Assembly (NCBI GenBank): GCA_964516635.1
Contig: CAZEZY010000024.1
Span: forward strand, 1-24,326
Direction: 5' to 3'
DNA length: 24,326 nucleotides
From: CAZEZY01 sp964516635
GTDB taxonomy: Bacteria; Pseudomonadota; Gammaproteobacteria; Burkholderiales; Burkholderiaceae_C
Shown here: piece by piece, positions 15,406 through 22,204 of the stretch
Numbering within the stretch: the first letter of the stretch is position 1
How the letters are laid out: every line of letters starts with the position of its first letter
Notes under the pieces: model-generated
What the model saw: only the letters and a program-made list of their open reading frames with translations
The model's database searches: none
Told to the model about the DNA's origin: nothing
Position numbers and translations under genes: made by a program

Positions 15406-18183
15406 ATGACGGCCAGCGCATCGGCAAGTTCTCCCGAACCGATTCAATTTGTATCCAGACATGTCGATGCCGCGACCCATTCGCGCTATGTGCAGCGCAT
15501 TCGACGGCGTTACGAGCAGGAACTGACCCTGCTGGCCCCGGGGGTTCCCGACCGGGCTCGTCAGGAAAAGGTCTTGCAGGCGCTGCGTCAGAAGGGGCTG
15601 GACCTGCCCTCGGCCTTGCGCGTGCTGCGGCATCTCGTGCTGGAACGGCTTGCGGTGCTGGATGCCGAATGCGAGGCCCCCCTGCGCGTGGTCACCCTGG
15701 CCGTGACCGAACTGGCCGAACTGGCTCTGGACCATGCCCTGACTCAGGCCTTGCGCGAACTCGACGACACCCATGGTGCGCCCGAATATGCCGACCCCAC
15801 GGTTCCCGCTGCGCAAGGGCCCGTGATGCGGCGGGCCGAAATGTGGATCATCGGCATGGGGAAGTTCGGGGCTCGAGAGCTCAATGTGTCGAGTGACATC
15901 GACCTGATCTACGTCTACGACCACGACGGTGAAACGGCAGGCAATGCGCTGGGGCGCAACCGGATCAGCAACCACGAATACTTTGGCAAGGCCGTCAAGC
16001 GCGTCTATGGCCTCGTGGGTGACACCACCGAGCACGGCCAGGTGTTCCGGGTCGATCTGGCCCTGCGGCCCAATGGCAACTCGGGGCCGCCAGCGGTTTC
16101 TCTAGGGGCACTGGAAGAATACTTTCTGGTCCAGGGCCGCGAGTGGGAACGGTTTGCCTGGCTCAAAAGCCGGGTGGTGGCGCCGCGTTCGACCCTCAGG
16201 GGGGGCTCTGCCCGGGCCTTGCGCGGGGTGGTGCTGCCTTTTGTGTTCCGCCGCTACCTCGACTACAGCGTGTTCGAGTCGCTGCGCACCCTGCATCGCC
16301 AGATACGCGAACACGCCGCCAAACGGGCGGCCGGGCAACCGGGTCGTGCGCACGACGTGAAGCTGTCTCGTGGGGGCATCCGCGAGATCGAATTCACCGT
16401 GCAACTCTTGCAGGTGGTGCGCGGCGGGCAGTTTCCCGAATTGCGCACACGGCCTACCCTGGCTGCCCTCAAACGGCTGGAAAAGGCGGGCCTGATGCCC
16501 CCCGAAAAAGTGCAGGCCTTGTCGGAAGCCTACGATTTCCTGCGCCGCGTGGAGCACCGCATCCAGTACCTGGATGACCAGCAGACGCACATCCTCCCGA
16601 CCCGTGACGACGACCTGCTCTGGATTGCCCAGACCATGGGTTATCACGATGCCTGCGGCTTTCTGCATGCCCTGGACCATCATCGCGAAGCCGTGGCACA
16701 GGAATTCGACACCCTGCTGGGTTCATCGGGTGGCCAGTGCCATGGCAAGGGCTGCAATGGCCGGCAGCGAACCGCCGTCGAGGACCTGCAGTCGGTCATG
16801 AATCAGTTGCCCGACGCTTTTGCCGCCAAGGTGGCCGAGTGGTGCGAACACCCGCGTGTGCTTTCGCTGCGGGAGGATGCCAGGGTCCGGCTGGCGCGTC
16901 TGGTGCAGCGGACCGGCGCCTGGCTCGAGGAAGGTCGGGTCAGCGAAGTGGCGGCCATGCGCCTGGCGGACTGGCTGGAGCCGCTGCTCAGGCGTGAAAG
17001 CTACCTGGCCTTGCTTCAGGAAAGGCCCTCGGTGCATGAGCGCCTGCTGCATGTCTTCGGTGCGGCCCGCTGGCCGGCCCGTTACCTGCTCAAGCACCCG
17101 GGCGTGATCGACGAGCTGGCGGGACGCCAGCTCTATGCCGAACGGTTCGACGCCAGCCAGTTCGAAGCCGAACTGGAGGCACGCAAGCGCTCGCTCAGCG
17201 TCACCGGCGAAGACGACGATGAAGCCTTGCTGAACCTGCTCAGACGCGCCCATCATGCCGAGGTGTTCCGCACGCTGGCCCGCGACGTCGAGGGTGTGCT
17301 GACGGTGGAGCAGGTGGCCGATGACCTCAGCGCGCTGGCCGATGCCGTGCTGCGTGTCACGGGACGCTGGTGCTGGGAGCGTCTGAAGCAGCGCCATCGA
17401 CCGGAGCCCCAGTTCGCCATCATCGGCTACGGCAAACTGGGTGGCAAGGAACTGGGGTACGGCAGCGATCTCGACATTGTGTTTGTCTACGAGGACGATG
17501 ACGAACGCGCCCCCGACATCTATTCGGCCTTCGTCCGCAAGATGATCAACTGGCTGACGGTGAAAACGGGTGAAGGCGACCTGTTCGAAATCGATACCGC
17601 CCTGCGGCCCAATGGCAATTCGGGTCTGCTGGTGACGAACTTCAACGCCTACGCCAACTACCAGCAGAACCGGGGCAGCAACACCGCCTGGACCTGGGAA
17701 CATCAGGCCATCACGCGGGCCCGTTTCGTGCTCGGGGTGTCCGTCCTGGGACCCCGCTTCGACGCCGTGCGTGAATCCGTCATCACCGCACCACGCGACC
17801 TGCCCGCGTTGTCAGCGGAGATCCGCTCCATGCGTGAGCGGGTGCGTGACGCCCATCCGGTGAAGGCCGGGCGATTCGACATCAAGCACAGTCCAGGCGG
17901 CATGGTGGATGTGGAGTTCGTGGTGCAGTATCTGGTGCTGGCCCATTCGGCCACGCACAAGGCGCTGCGGGCCAATACGGGCAACATCGCCTTGTTGCAG
18001 GAGGCCGAGGCCGTGGGCTTGCTTCCGCCCGGCATGGGCCGTGCCGCGGCCGATGCCTACCGCGAATTGCGCCAGCTTCAACATCGGGCTCGCCTGGATG
18101 AAGCCAGCACCCAGATCGATGAGGCGACTGTGGCCCGGGAGGCCGAGGCCGTCCGGGCGCTCTGGACCCACGTGCTGGGCTGA
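15406..18183 (+). CDS. glnE: Glutamine synthetase adenylyltransferase/deadenylase
   Basis: GlnE is the bifunctional enzyme that adds AMP to, and removes it from, glutamine synthetase in response to PII and glutamine. At 925 aa it has full length (E. coli about 946). Two nucleotidyltransferase domains are seen. The N-terminal deadenylase core has GMGKFGARELN followed by SSDIDLIYVYD (Asp164 and Asp166). The C-terminal adenylylase core has GYGKLGGKELGYGSDLDIVF (Asp688 and Asp690). Both are followed by DLALRPNGNSG or DTALRPNGNSGLL and by SRGGIREIEFTVQ or SPGGMVDVEFVVQ. The ATG at 15406 is only 8 nt from the yhdP start on the other strand and has no evident ribosome-binding site. Its promoter must therefore lie inside yhdP. 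It ends 13 nt before the convergent ferritin-like gene. Confidence 0.97.
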   Translation: MTASASASSPEPIQFVSRHVDAATHSRYVQRIRRRYEQELTLLAPGVPDRARQEKVLQALRQKGLDLPSALRVLRHLVLERLAVLDAECEAPLRVVTLAVTELAELALDHALTQALRELDDTHGAPEYADPTVPAAQGPVMRRAEMWIIGMGKFGARELNVSSDIDLIYVYDHDGETAGNALGRNRISNHEYFGKAVKRVYGLVGDTTEHGQVFRVDLALRPNGNSGPPAVSLGALEEYFLVQGREWERFAWLKSRVVAPRSTLRGGSARALRGVVLPFVFRRYLDYSVFESLRTLHRQIREHAAKRAAGQPGRAHDVKLSRGGIREIEFTVQLLQVVRGGQFPELRTRPTLAALKRLEKAGLMPPEKVQALSEAYDFLRRVEHRIQYLDDQQTHILPTRDDDLLWIAQTMGYHDACGFLHALDHHREAVAQEFDTLLGSSGGQCHGKGCNGRQRTAVEDLQSVMNQLPDAFAAKVAEWCEHPRVLSLREDARVRLARLVQRTGAWLEEGRVSEVAAMRLADWLEPLLRRESYLALLQERPSVHERLLHVFGAARWPARYLLKHPGVIDELAGRQLYAERFDASQFEAELEARKRSLSVTGEDDDEALLNLLRRAHHAEVFRTLARDVEGVLTVEQVADDLSALADAVLRVTGRWCWERLKQRHRPEPQFAIIGYGKLGGKELGYGSDLDIVFVYEDDDERAPDIYSAFVRKMINWLTVKTGEGDLFEIDTALRPNGNSGLLVTNFNAYANYQQNRGSNTAWTWEHQAITRARFVLGVSVLGPRFDAVRESVITAPRDLPALSAEIRSMRERVRDAHPVKAGRFDIKHSPGGMVDVEFVVQYLVLAHSATHKALRANTGNIALLQEAEAVGLLPPGMGRAAADAYRELRQLQHRARLDEASTQIDEATVAREAEAVRALWTHVLG

Positions 18184-18203
18184 AAAACCGCCTGGTTCAG
18201 GCG
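18183..18203 (-). terminator. Intrinsic terminator of the ferritin-like gene
   Basis: On the minus strand a perfect 6-bp stem CGCCTG/CAGGCG with an AAC loop (18203-18189) is followed, one base later, by TTTTT (18187-18183). The loop contains part of the ferritin-like gene's TGA stop (18199-18197), and the T-run overlaps the last base of the glnE stop on the other strand. On the plus strand there is no T-run after the stem, so it should terminate only minus-strand transcription. Confidence 0.6.
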
Positions 18204-19054
18204 CCCTGGTAGGTGGCCGCGGCGGGCAGCGTGGCGGCCATTTCCTTGCGGAATCGGTTGAGTTCCTGAACCGTCTTGAAGCTCTGTTCCATCAGCAGGC
18301 TCATGTTGTGCAGGATGCGGTCCACCACCTTGGTTTCCCAGGCGTTGTCAAACTGGATTTGCTCGCTCAGCCAGTGCTCCAGCCACTCGGGGTTGGGCAG
18401 GCGGCTCTGCACCGTGTCGCGAGGGAAATGCGCTTTGCTCACATGCAGGTTGGTGGGGTGCAGCGCTTGAGCGGTGCGACGGGCGCTGGCCATGAGCACG
18501 CCCACCTTCGCAAAAGCGGCCTTGGCCTCGTTGCCGAATTTGCCGATCGCCCGCTTCATGTAGCGCAGATAAGCCCCGCCGTGGCGCGCTTCGTCCTGAC
18601 TCAGCGTGGTGTAGATGTGTTTGATGACGGGTTCGGTGTGCCACTCCGCGGCACGGCGGTACCAGTGGTTGAGACGGATTTCGCCACAGAAATGCAACAT
18701 CAGCGTCTCGAGCGCAGGGGCCGGGTCGAATTCGAAGCGGATCTCGTGCAGTTCCTGTTCAGAGGGCACGAGGTCGGGGCGGAAGCGGCGCAGGTATTCC
18801 ATGAGCACCAGCGAGTGTTTCTGCTCTTCGAAAAACCAGATCGACATGAAGGCGGAAAAATCGCTGTCGTCGCGGTTGTCGCGCAGGAACATCTCGGTGG
18901 CGGGCAGGGCAGCCCACTCCGTGATGGCATTCATCTTGATGGTCTGGGCCTGTTCATCGCTCAGCAGGCTGGCATCGAAATGGGCCCAGGGGATGTCCTT
19001 GTCCATGTCCCAGCGGACCGATTCGAGTTGCTTGAAGAGTTCAGGGTACAGCAT
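18197..19054 (-). CDS. Diiron ferritin-like protein, acyl-ACP-desaturase-like
   Basis: I recognise the fold but not a named gene. The 285-aa protein has the metal-ligand pattern of four-helix diiron proteins: a helix-1 Glu (E46 or E54, in ITEWAALPATEMF), E77-x-x-H80 (FFEEQKHSLVLMEYL), a helix-3 Glu (E124 in HFCGEIRLNHWY) and E155-x-x-H158 (SQDEARHGGAYLRYM). The two ExxH motifs and their spacing resemble plant-type acyl-ACP desaturases and related oxygenases. There is no signal peptide, so it should be cytoplasmic. The open frame extends to 19201, but I take the ATG at 19054 because a candidate promoter lies at 19099-19128 and the upstream residues are not protein-like. It has its own terminator and is monocistronic. 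Substrate and reaction are unknown. Confidence 0.8.
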   Translation of the reverse strand: MLYPELFKQLESVRWDMDKDIPWAHFDASLLSDEQAQTIKMNAITEWAALPATEMFLRDNRDDSDFSAFMSIWFFEEQKHSLVLMEYLRRFRPDLVPSEQELHEIRFEFDPAPALETLMLHFCGEIRLNHWYRRAAEWHTEPVIKHIYTTLSQDEARHGGAYLRYMKRAIGKFGNEAKAAFAKVGVLMASARRTAQALHPTNLHVSKAHFPRDTVQSRLPNPEWLEHWLSEQIQFDNAWETKVVDRILHNMSLLMEQSFKTVQELNRFRKEMAATLPAAATYQGA

Positions 19055-19098
19055 GGTGGACAAAGAATGAGCGTGAGGAGAGAATTTGAGACCATTGC

Positions 19099-19128
19099 AT
19101 TTTAATCGCCCGTCAGAAAAAATGTCCT
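19099..19128 (-). promoter_or_regulatory. Candidate sigma70 promoter of the ferritin-like gene
   Basis: On the minus strand, AGGACA (19128-19123, 4 of 6 against TTGACA), an 18-nt spacer and TAAAAT (19104-19099, 5 of 6 against TATAAT) are followed by about 38 nt of leader before the ATG at 19054. The stretch is distinctly AT-rich against the GC-rich surroundings. Confidence 0.45.
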
Positions 19129-19153
19129 TATGAATCATGGGGCTACTGACGGG
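19109..19153. repeat. 8-bp inverted repeat between divergent genes
   Basis: CCCGTCAG at 19109-19116 and CTGACGGG at 19146-19153 are exact inverted copies with 29 nt between. The left arm lies in the spacer of the candidate ferritin-like promoter and the right arm upstream of the rhodanese gene. It could be an operator for divergent control. The arms do not extend beyond 8 bp, so chance is possible. Confidence 0.35.
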
Positions 19154-19188
19154 ATGACATGGTGTTCCGTGACACACAAGGAAATCCC

Positions 19189-19569
19189 ATGAAAACCGCA
19201 CTCGATCTGGTGGCGGCCGCCAAGCAGCGCATCACCGAAATTCCCCTGGCCGAGGCCGAGGTTGCCATCCGCGAGGCCGATGTGTTGCTGGATGTCCGGG
19301 AAGCCAATGAATTTGCAGCCGGTCACCTGCCGGGTGCCGTCCATGCCTCGCGCGGCATGCTCGAATTCAAGCTCAGCAGCACCCCGTCATGGAGTGGCCG
19401 CGACCTCAAGTTCGTGCTCTATTGCAAGACCAGCGGTCGCGCGGCACTGGCTGCCGCCTCCATGAAGGAGATGGGCTATCTGAATGTCCAGTCGATTGCG
19501 GGCGGCTATGACGCCTGGGTGGCGGCTGGCAAACCGGTCGTCAAGCCGGACATGCCGTCCTTTGGCTGA
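19189..19569 (+). CDS. Single-domain rhodanese-like sulfurtransferase
   Basis: This is a cytoplasmic rhodanese-fold protein of 126 aa. Seen: the N-terminal helix, VLLDVREANEFAAGHLPGAVHA with the CH2A-like DVRE motif, the active-site loop Cys79-Lys-Thr-Ser-Gly-Arg in VLYCKTSGRAA, and the C-terminal GGYDAWVAAGKPV. A six-residue Cys loop is typical of sulfurtransferases that carry persulfide sulfur. AAGGAA (19178-19183) 5 nt before the ATG at 19189 decides the start. The frame is open 10 codons upstream. It is divergent from the diiron gene and ends 1 nt from the holA stop. The physiological sulfur acceptor is unknown. Confidence 0.9.
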   Translation: MKTALDLVAAAKQRITEIPLAEAEVAIREADVLLDVREANEFAAGHLPGAVHASRGMLEFKLSSTPSWSGRDLKFVLYCKTSGRAALAAASMKEMGYLNVQSIAGGYDAWVAAGKPVVKPDMPSFG

Positions 19570-19570
19570 G

Positions 19571-20629
19571 TCAGGCGGGCCGGGCAGCGCAAGCCTGGCA
19601 CACTGTCTGGGCCAGGGCATGAAGGGCCAGCCAGGGGTCGGACGGCCAGTCCGGCGATCGGAGTCCCTTGGTGATGCCGTCGATCAGGTGCGCCGAGAGC
19701 ACCCACTGTTCGAGGTCCGGGATCGACAGCCGAGGCAGCACCTTCTCGTACCGCTTTTCCCTCGGACCCCAGATGCGGTTTTCTCGCAGGGCCATGGGCA
19801 TGGGCCTGCCCTCTGCCGTGGCCATCTTCACCCGCCAGAGACTCCGGATTTCTTCGGAAAGGGCCCAGTGCACCAGTACCGGTGCCGTGCCTTCGGCCTG
19901 AAGCCCGTCCAGCATGCGCTGTGCCCGAGTCGGCTGGCCATCCAGCACCGCTTCGGCCAGCTTGAACGGGTCGTAGCGCGCCACGTTCAGCACGGCGCGC
20001 TCCACCTGTTCAAAGCGCAATTCACCGGGCGGATACAGCAAGCCGAGCTTCTGGATTTCCTGGTGGGCGGCCAGCAGGTTGCCCTCCACCCGATCGGCCA
20101 TGAAGGCCAGCGTACGCTGGCCTTCTTCACCGGAAGCCACACGCTGCCCCTGCGATTGCAGCCGTTGGGCCATCCAGGCCGGCAGTTGTGCGCGCTCGAC
20201 CGGGTCCAGGCGGACCGTCACCCCCTGGCTGTCCAGCGCCGCAAACCATGCACTCTTGGTGGCGGTCCCATCGAGCCGGGGCAGCACGACCAGCGTCAGG
20301 ACCTCGGTATGGGCCCCCGCCCGCTCGGCCAGCTGCTGCAGGGCCAGCCCGCCTTCCTTGCCCGGCTTGCCGGAGGGCATGCGGATCTCGACGATCTTGC
20401 GATCGGCGAACAGGCTCACCGACTGTGCCGCGGCATGAACCGCACTCCAGTCGAAATGGGCGCCACTGACCGTGAACACCTCCCGCTCGGTGTAACCCTG
20501 CGCCCTGGCGCTTGCACGCAAGGCGTCGAGGGCCTCCTGCTGGAGCAAGGGATCGTCACCGTGAAGGGTGTAGAGCGGGCGAAGTTGGCGCTGAAGGCTT
20601 GCCGCCAGCTGCGTTCCAGGAATCTGCAT
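19571..20629 (-). CDS. holA: DNA polymerase III subunit delta
   Basis: HolA is the clamp-loader subunit that opens the beta sliding clamp. The 352-aa length is normal. The N-terminal DNA_pol3_delta region is seen: LRPLYTLHGDDPLLQQEALD, VSLFADRKIVEIRMPSGKPG and LTLVVLPRLDGTATKSAW. Further on are WMAQRLQSQGQRV, MADRVEGNLLAAHQEIQKLG, VARYDPFKLAEAVLDG and ALSEEIRSL, all recognisable in beta-proteobacterial HolA. The ATG at 20629 has only a weak ribosome-binding site. In many beta-proteobacteria the order is leuS-lptE-holA. Here a phosphodiesterase-like gene and a 185-nt gap come between lptE and holA. Confidence 0.93.
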   Translation of the reverse strand: MQIPGTQLAASLQRQLRPLYTLHGDDPLLQQEALDALRASARAQGYTEREVFTVSGAHFDWSAVHAAAQSVSLFADRKIVEIRMPSGKPGKEGGLALQQLAERAGAHTEVLTLVVLPRLDGTATKSAWFAALDSQGVTVRLDPVERAQLPAWMAQRLQSQGQRVASGEEGQRTLAFMADRVEGNLLAAHQEIQKLGLLYPPGELRFEQVERAVLNVARYDPFKLAEAVLDGQPTRAQRMLDGLQAEGTAPVLVHWALSEEIRSLWRVKMATAEGRPMPMALRENRIWGPREKRYEKVLPRLSIPDLEQWVLSAHLIDGITKGLRSPDWPSDPWLALHALAQTVCQACAARPA

Positions 20630-20814
20630 GGGGCTCAGCGCATTGACATTTTGATGCAGGCATTTGCGTCGCTCAGGCGACGAGATTGAAGTGTATCCAT
20701 AAGCCGACTGAGGCTGTGTTCACTCGAAAGTCCAAGCCCTGACGTTTCTGTCCTTTCGTTGTTTTCGGCCCCGACCCGATCCATCCGGGGGACATCCAGG
20801 CCTATCTGGGCTGA
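20630..20814. other. 185-nt gap between the phosphodiesterase-like gene and holA
   Basis: No gene or clear promoter is seen. It holds a perfect 6-bp hairpin at 20667-20682 (CGTCGC, TCAG loop, GCGACG) without a T-run on either side. A start-less plus-strand frame ends at a TGA at 20812-20814 with the protein-like tail FGPDPIHPGDIQAYLG. That tail may be a gene remnant or chance. A TTGACA at 20643 on the plus strand has no -10 partner. Confidence 0.4.
20667..20682. repeat. Perfect 6-bp hairpin upstream of holA
   Basis: CGTCGC (20667-20672) and GCGACG (20677-20682) flank the loop TCAG. No T-run follows on either strand, so it is not a standard intrinsic terminator. It may be an mRNA 3'-end stabiliser for the upstream phosphodiesterase-like gene or a structure in the holA leader. 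Confidence 0.5.
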
Positions 20815-21591
20815 TCAGCCGAAATCGAACACCTGGCCGGCTTCCAGCCAGATCAGCTCCATCCCCTGCACCATCTGTCCGACCTCGGCCTGAATCAGGC
20901 CTTTCTCGATCGGTTTGGTGTGGGTGATGCCGATGCGCAGACCCGGATGGCGAGTCAGGTCCAGGTGTTGCAGTTCGTCGGCCAGCAGACTCGGACTCAG
21001 GTGCTGGCTGCGCAGGGCCAGATTCAGCTCTCGCTCGCTGAAGGCGGTTTCAATCACCAGCATCGCCATCCTGAGCCGATTGACCCGTTCCCAGAACCGG
21101 GGGTTCGTGCAGGTGTCACCCGTGAACACCCAGTGGCCCGTCGGCGTGTCCACGGCATAGCCAACGGCGGGCACGGTGTGGGCGGCGGGCAGCACCTCAA
21201 CCCGGTGCCCAGACACCCCCACCACCTGCCCCACCTGCAAAGGTTCAAAAACCAGAAACGGATTATCCGGATCGGGGATGCGGGAAAAATCGGGCCAGAT
21301 CGTGCCGTTGAAGATGTGCTGTTTCAGTGCCGAGATCGTTTCGGGCAGGGCATGCACCACGATCGGGCGCGTGAGTCCGCCCGCCACGGTATCAATCATC
21401 AGGGGCAGAGCGGCAATGTGGTCGAGGTGGGCATGGGTAATGAAGACGTGCTCGATGGCCAGCATCTCATCGACCGTGAGGTCGCCCACTCCCGTGCCTG
21501 CATCGATGAGGATGTGCTCATCAATGAGAAACGATGTTGTGCGGACATGCTGCGCGATGGCACCCGAACAACCGAGGATGTGGACTCTCAT
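20815..21591 (-). CDS. MBL-fold hydrolase, class II cyclic-nucleotide phosphodiesterase-like
   Basis: This is a metallo-beta-lactamase-fold protein of 258 aa. The metal ligands are His53, His55, Asp57, His58 (THAHLDHIAAL), His138, Asp159 (VFTGDTCTN) and His224 (GITHTKP). IETAFSERELNLALRSQHLS and PSLLADELQHL, with His197, match the segment that separates class II cAMP/cGMP phosphodiesterases (CpdP/PDE1 type) from other MBL proteins. It has no signal peptide. The N-terminus MRVHILGCSG is typical for the family. No ribosome-binding site precedes the ATG, and a strong promoter candidate ends 6 nt before it. Cyclic-nucleotide hydrolysis is an inference from family motifs, and other phosphodiester or lactone substrates are possible. 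Confidence 0.85.
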   Translation of the reverse strand: MRVHILGCSGAIAQHVRTTSFLIDEHILIDAGTGVGDLTVDEMLAIEHVFITHAHLDHIAALPLMIDTVAGGLTRPIVVHALPETISALKQHIFNGTIWPDFSRIPDPDNPFLVFEPLQVGQVVGVSGHRVEVLPAAHTVPAVGYAVDTPTGHWVFTGDTCTNPRFWERVNRLRMAMLVIETAFSERELNLALRSQHLSPSLLADELQHLDLTRHPGLRIGITHTKPIEKGLIQAEVGQMVQGMELIWLEAGQVFDFG

Positions 21592-21597
21592 GTGGGC

Positions 21598-21627
21598 TTT
21601 TTAATTGATTTCCAACAACTGTGTCAA
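21598..21627 (-). promoter_or_regulatory. Candidate promoter giving a leaderless transcript
   Basis: On the minus strand TTGACA (21627-21622, consensus -35), an 18-nt spacer and TAAAAA (21603-21598, 4 of 6) lie in an AT-rich gap. With standard spacing, +1 falls on position 21591, the A of the phosphodiesterase-like gene's ATG. No Shine-Dalgarno sequence is present between the -10 and the ATG (GCCCAC). Confidence 0.55.
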
Positions 21628-21667
21628 TCGCACAAAAAATGCAAACATCGATACCTCTGAGCGATCC

Positions 21668-22201
21668 TCACAGGGTCTTCACCGCCGCCAGACGCATCAT
21701 GAGTTGACGGACCAACCCGTTCTGCATGTCGTTGTAGAGCAAGGCCTCTTCCTCTTCCTTGCCCAGCACCTGGGTTTCCGTGAAGCTGAGCTCGCGTTCC
21801 TGCAGGAGTTCGGTCTCGGCGATCAGGTCCCGGCCCTGTGGGGTTCGCAGCCGGAATCGCAGACGATGTCGCAACTGGAGTTCACGGACCTGTCCGGCGG
21901 CCGTCGTGCCGACAACGACCCGTTCTCGCTGATCCTGAAGGATCTCCAGGACGACCTCTGGCTTGATCGCCACATCGCCAGGGACGTTGCGGATCACCTC
22001 GATCCCGCTGCTCTTCAACTGGGCAGACAACTGGCTGATCAGACCGGGGTTGCCCACGCCACGGATCTGCAAGCTCGAAAACGGCATTGTCACGCCGGTC
22101 CCGCGCAGCTGGAAACCGCATCCCACCAGCAAGCCCGCGGCGCCCAAGCCGAGGGTACGCAAAGCGATGCGCCGCGAGGGAACGTGTGGTTGTCGGCACA
22201 T
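21668..22201 (-). CDS. lptE: LPS-assembly lipoprotein LptE
   Basis: LptE is an outer-membrane lipoprotein that plugs the LptD barrel and helps place lipopolysaccharide in the outer leaflet. It is 177 aa. The signal peptide ends in the lipobox LLVGC (Cys28), followed by the family signature CGFQLRG. The body includes ISQLSAQLKSSGIEVI and a C-terminal LLYNDMQNGLVRQLMMRL, the usual amphipathic end. The signal carries SRRIALR, which resembles a twin-arginine motif, although RR pairs also occur in Sec lipoprotein signals. It starts 3 nt after the leuS stop, so translation is coupled to leuS. Confidence 0.9.
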   Translation of the reverse strand: MCRQPHVPSRRIALRTLGLGAAGLLVGCGFQLRGTGVTMPFSSLQIRGVGNPGLISQLSAQLKSSGIEVIRNVPGDVAIKPEVVLEILQDQRERVVVGTTAAGQVRELQLRHRLRFRLRTPQGRDLIAETELLQERELSFTETQVLGKEEEEALLYNDMQNGLVRQLMMRLAAVKTL

Positions 22202-22204
22202 GCG

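Noticed and set aside
19055..19201. Upstream extension of the diiron gene to an ATG at 19201
   Set aside because: The extra 49 residues are not family-like, overlap the rhodanese start and cross the AT-rich candidate promoter.
20643..20648. Plus-strand TTGACA upstream of holA
   Set aside because: No -10-like hexamer lies 15-19 nt downstream, and the only gene on that side is on the minus strand.
20809..20820. Perfect 12-bp palindrome GGCTGATCAGCC over the phosphodiesterase-like stop codon
   Set aside because: It has no loop and no T-run on either strand, so it is not a terminator. A single short palindrome is expected by chance.
21648..21674. Imperfect stem CTGTGAG/CTCAGAG after the lptE stop as a terminator
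   Set aside because: It has one mismatch, and the nearest T-run (on the minus strand) is about 17 nt further downstream, too distant for intrinsic termination.
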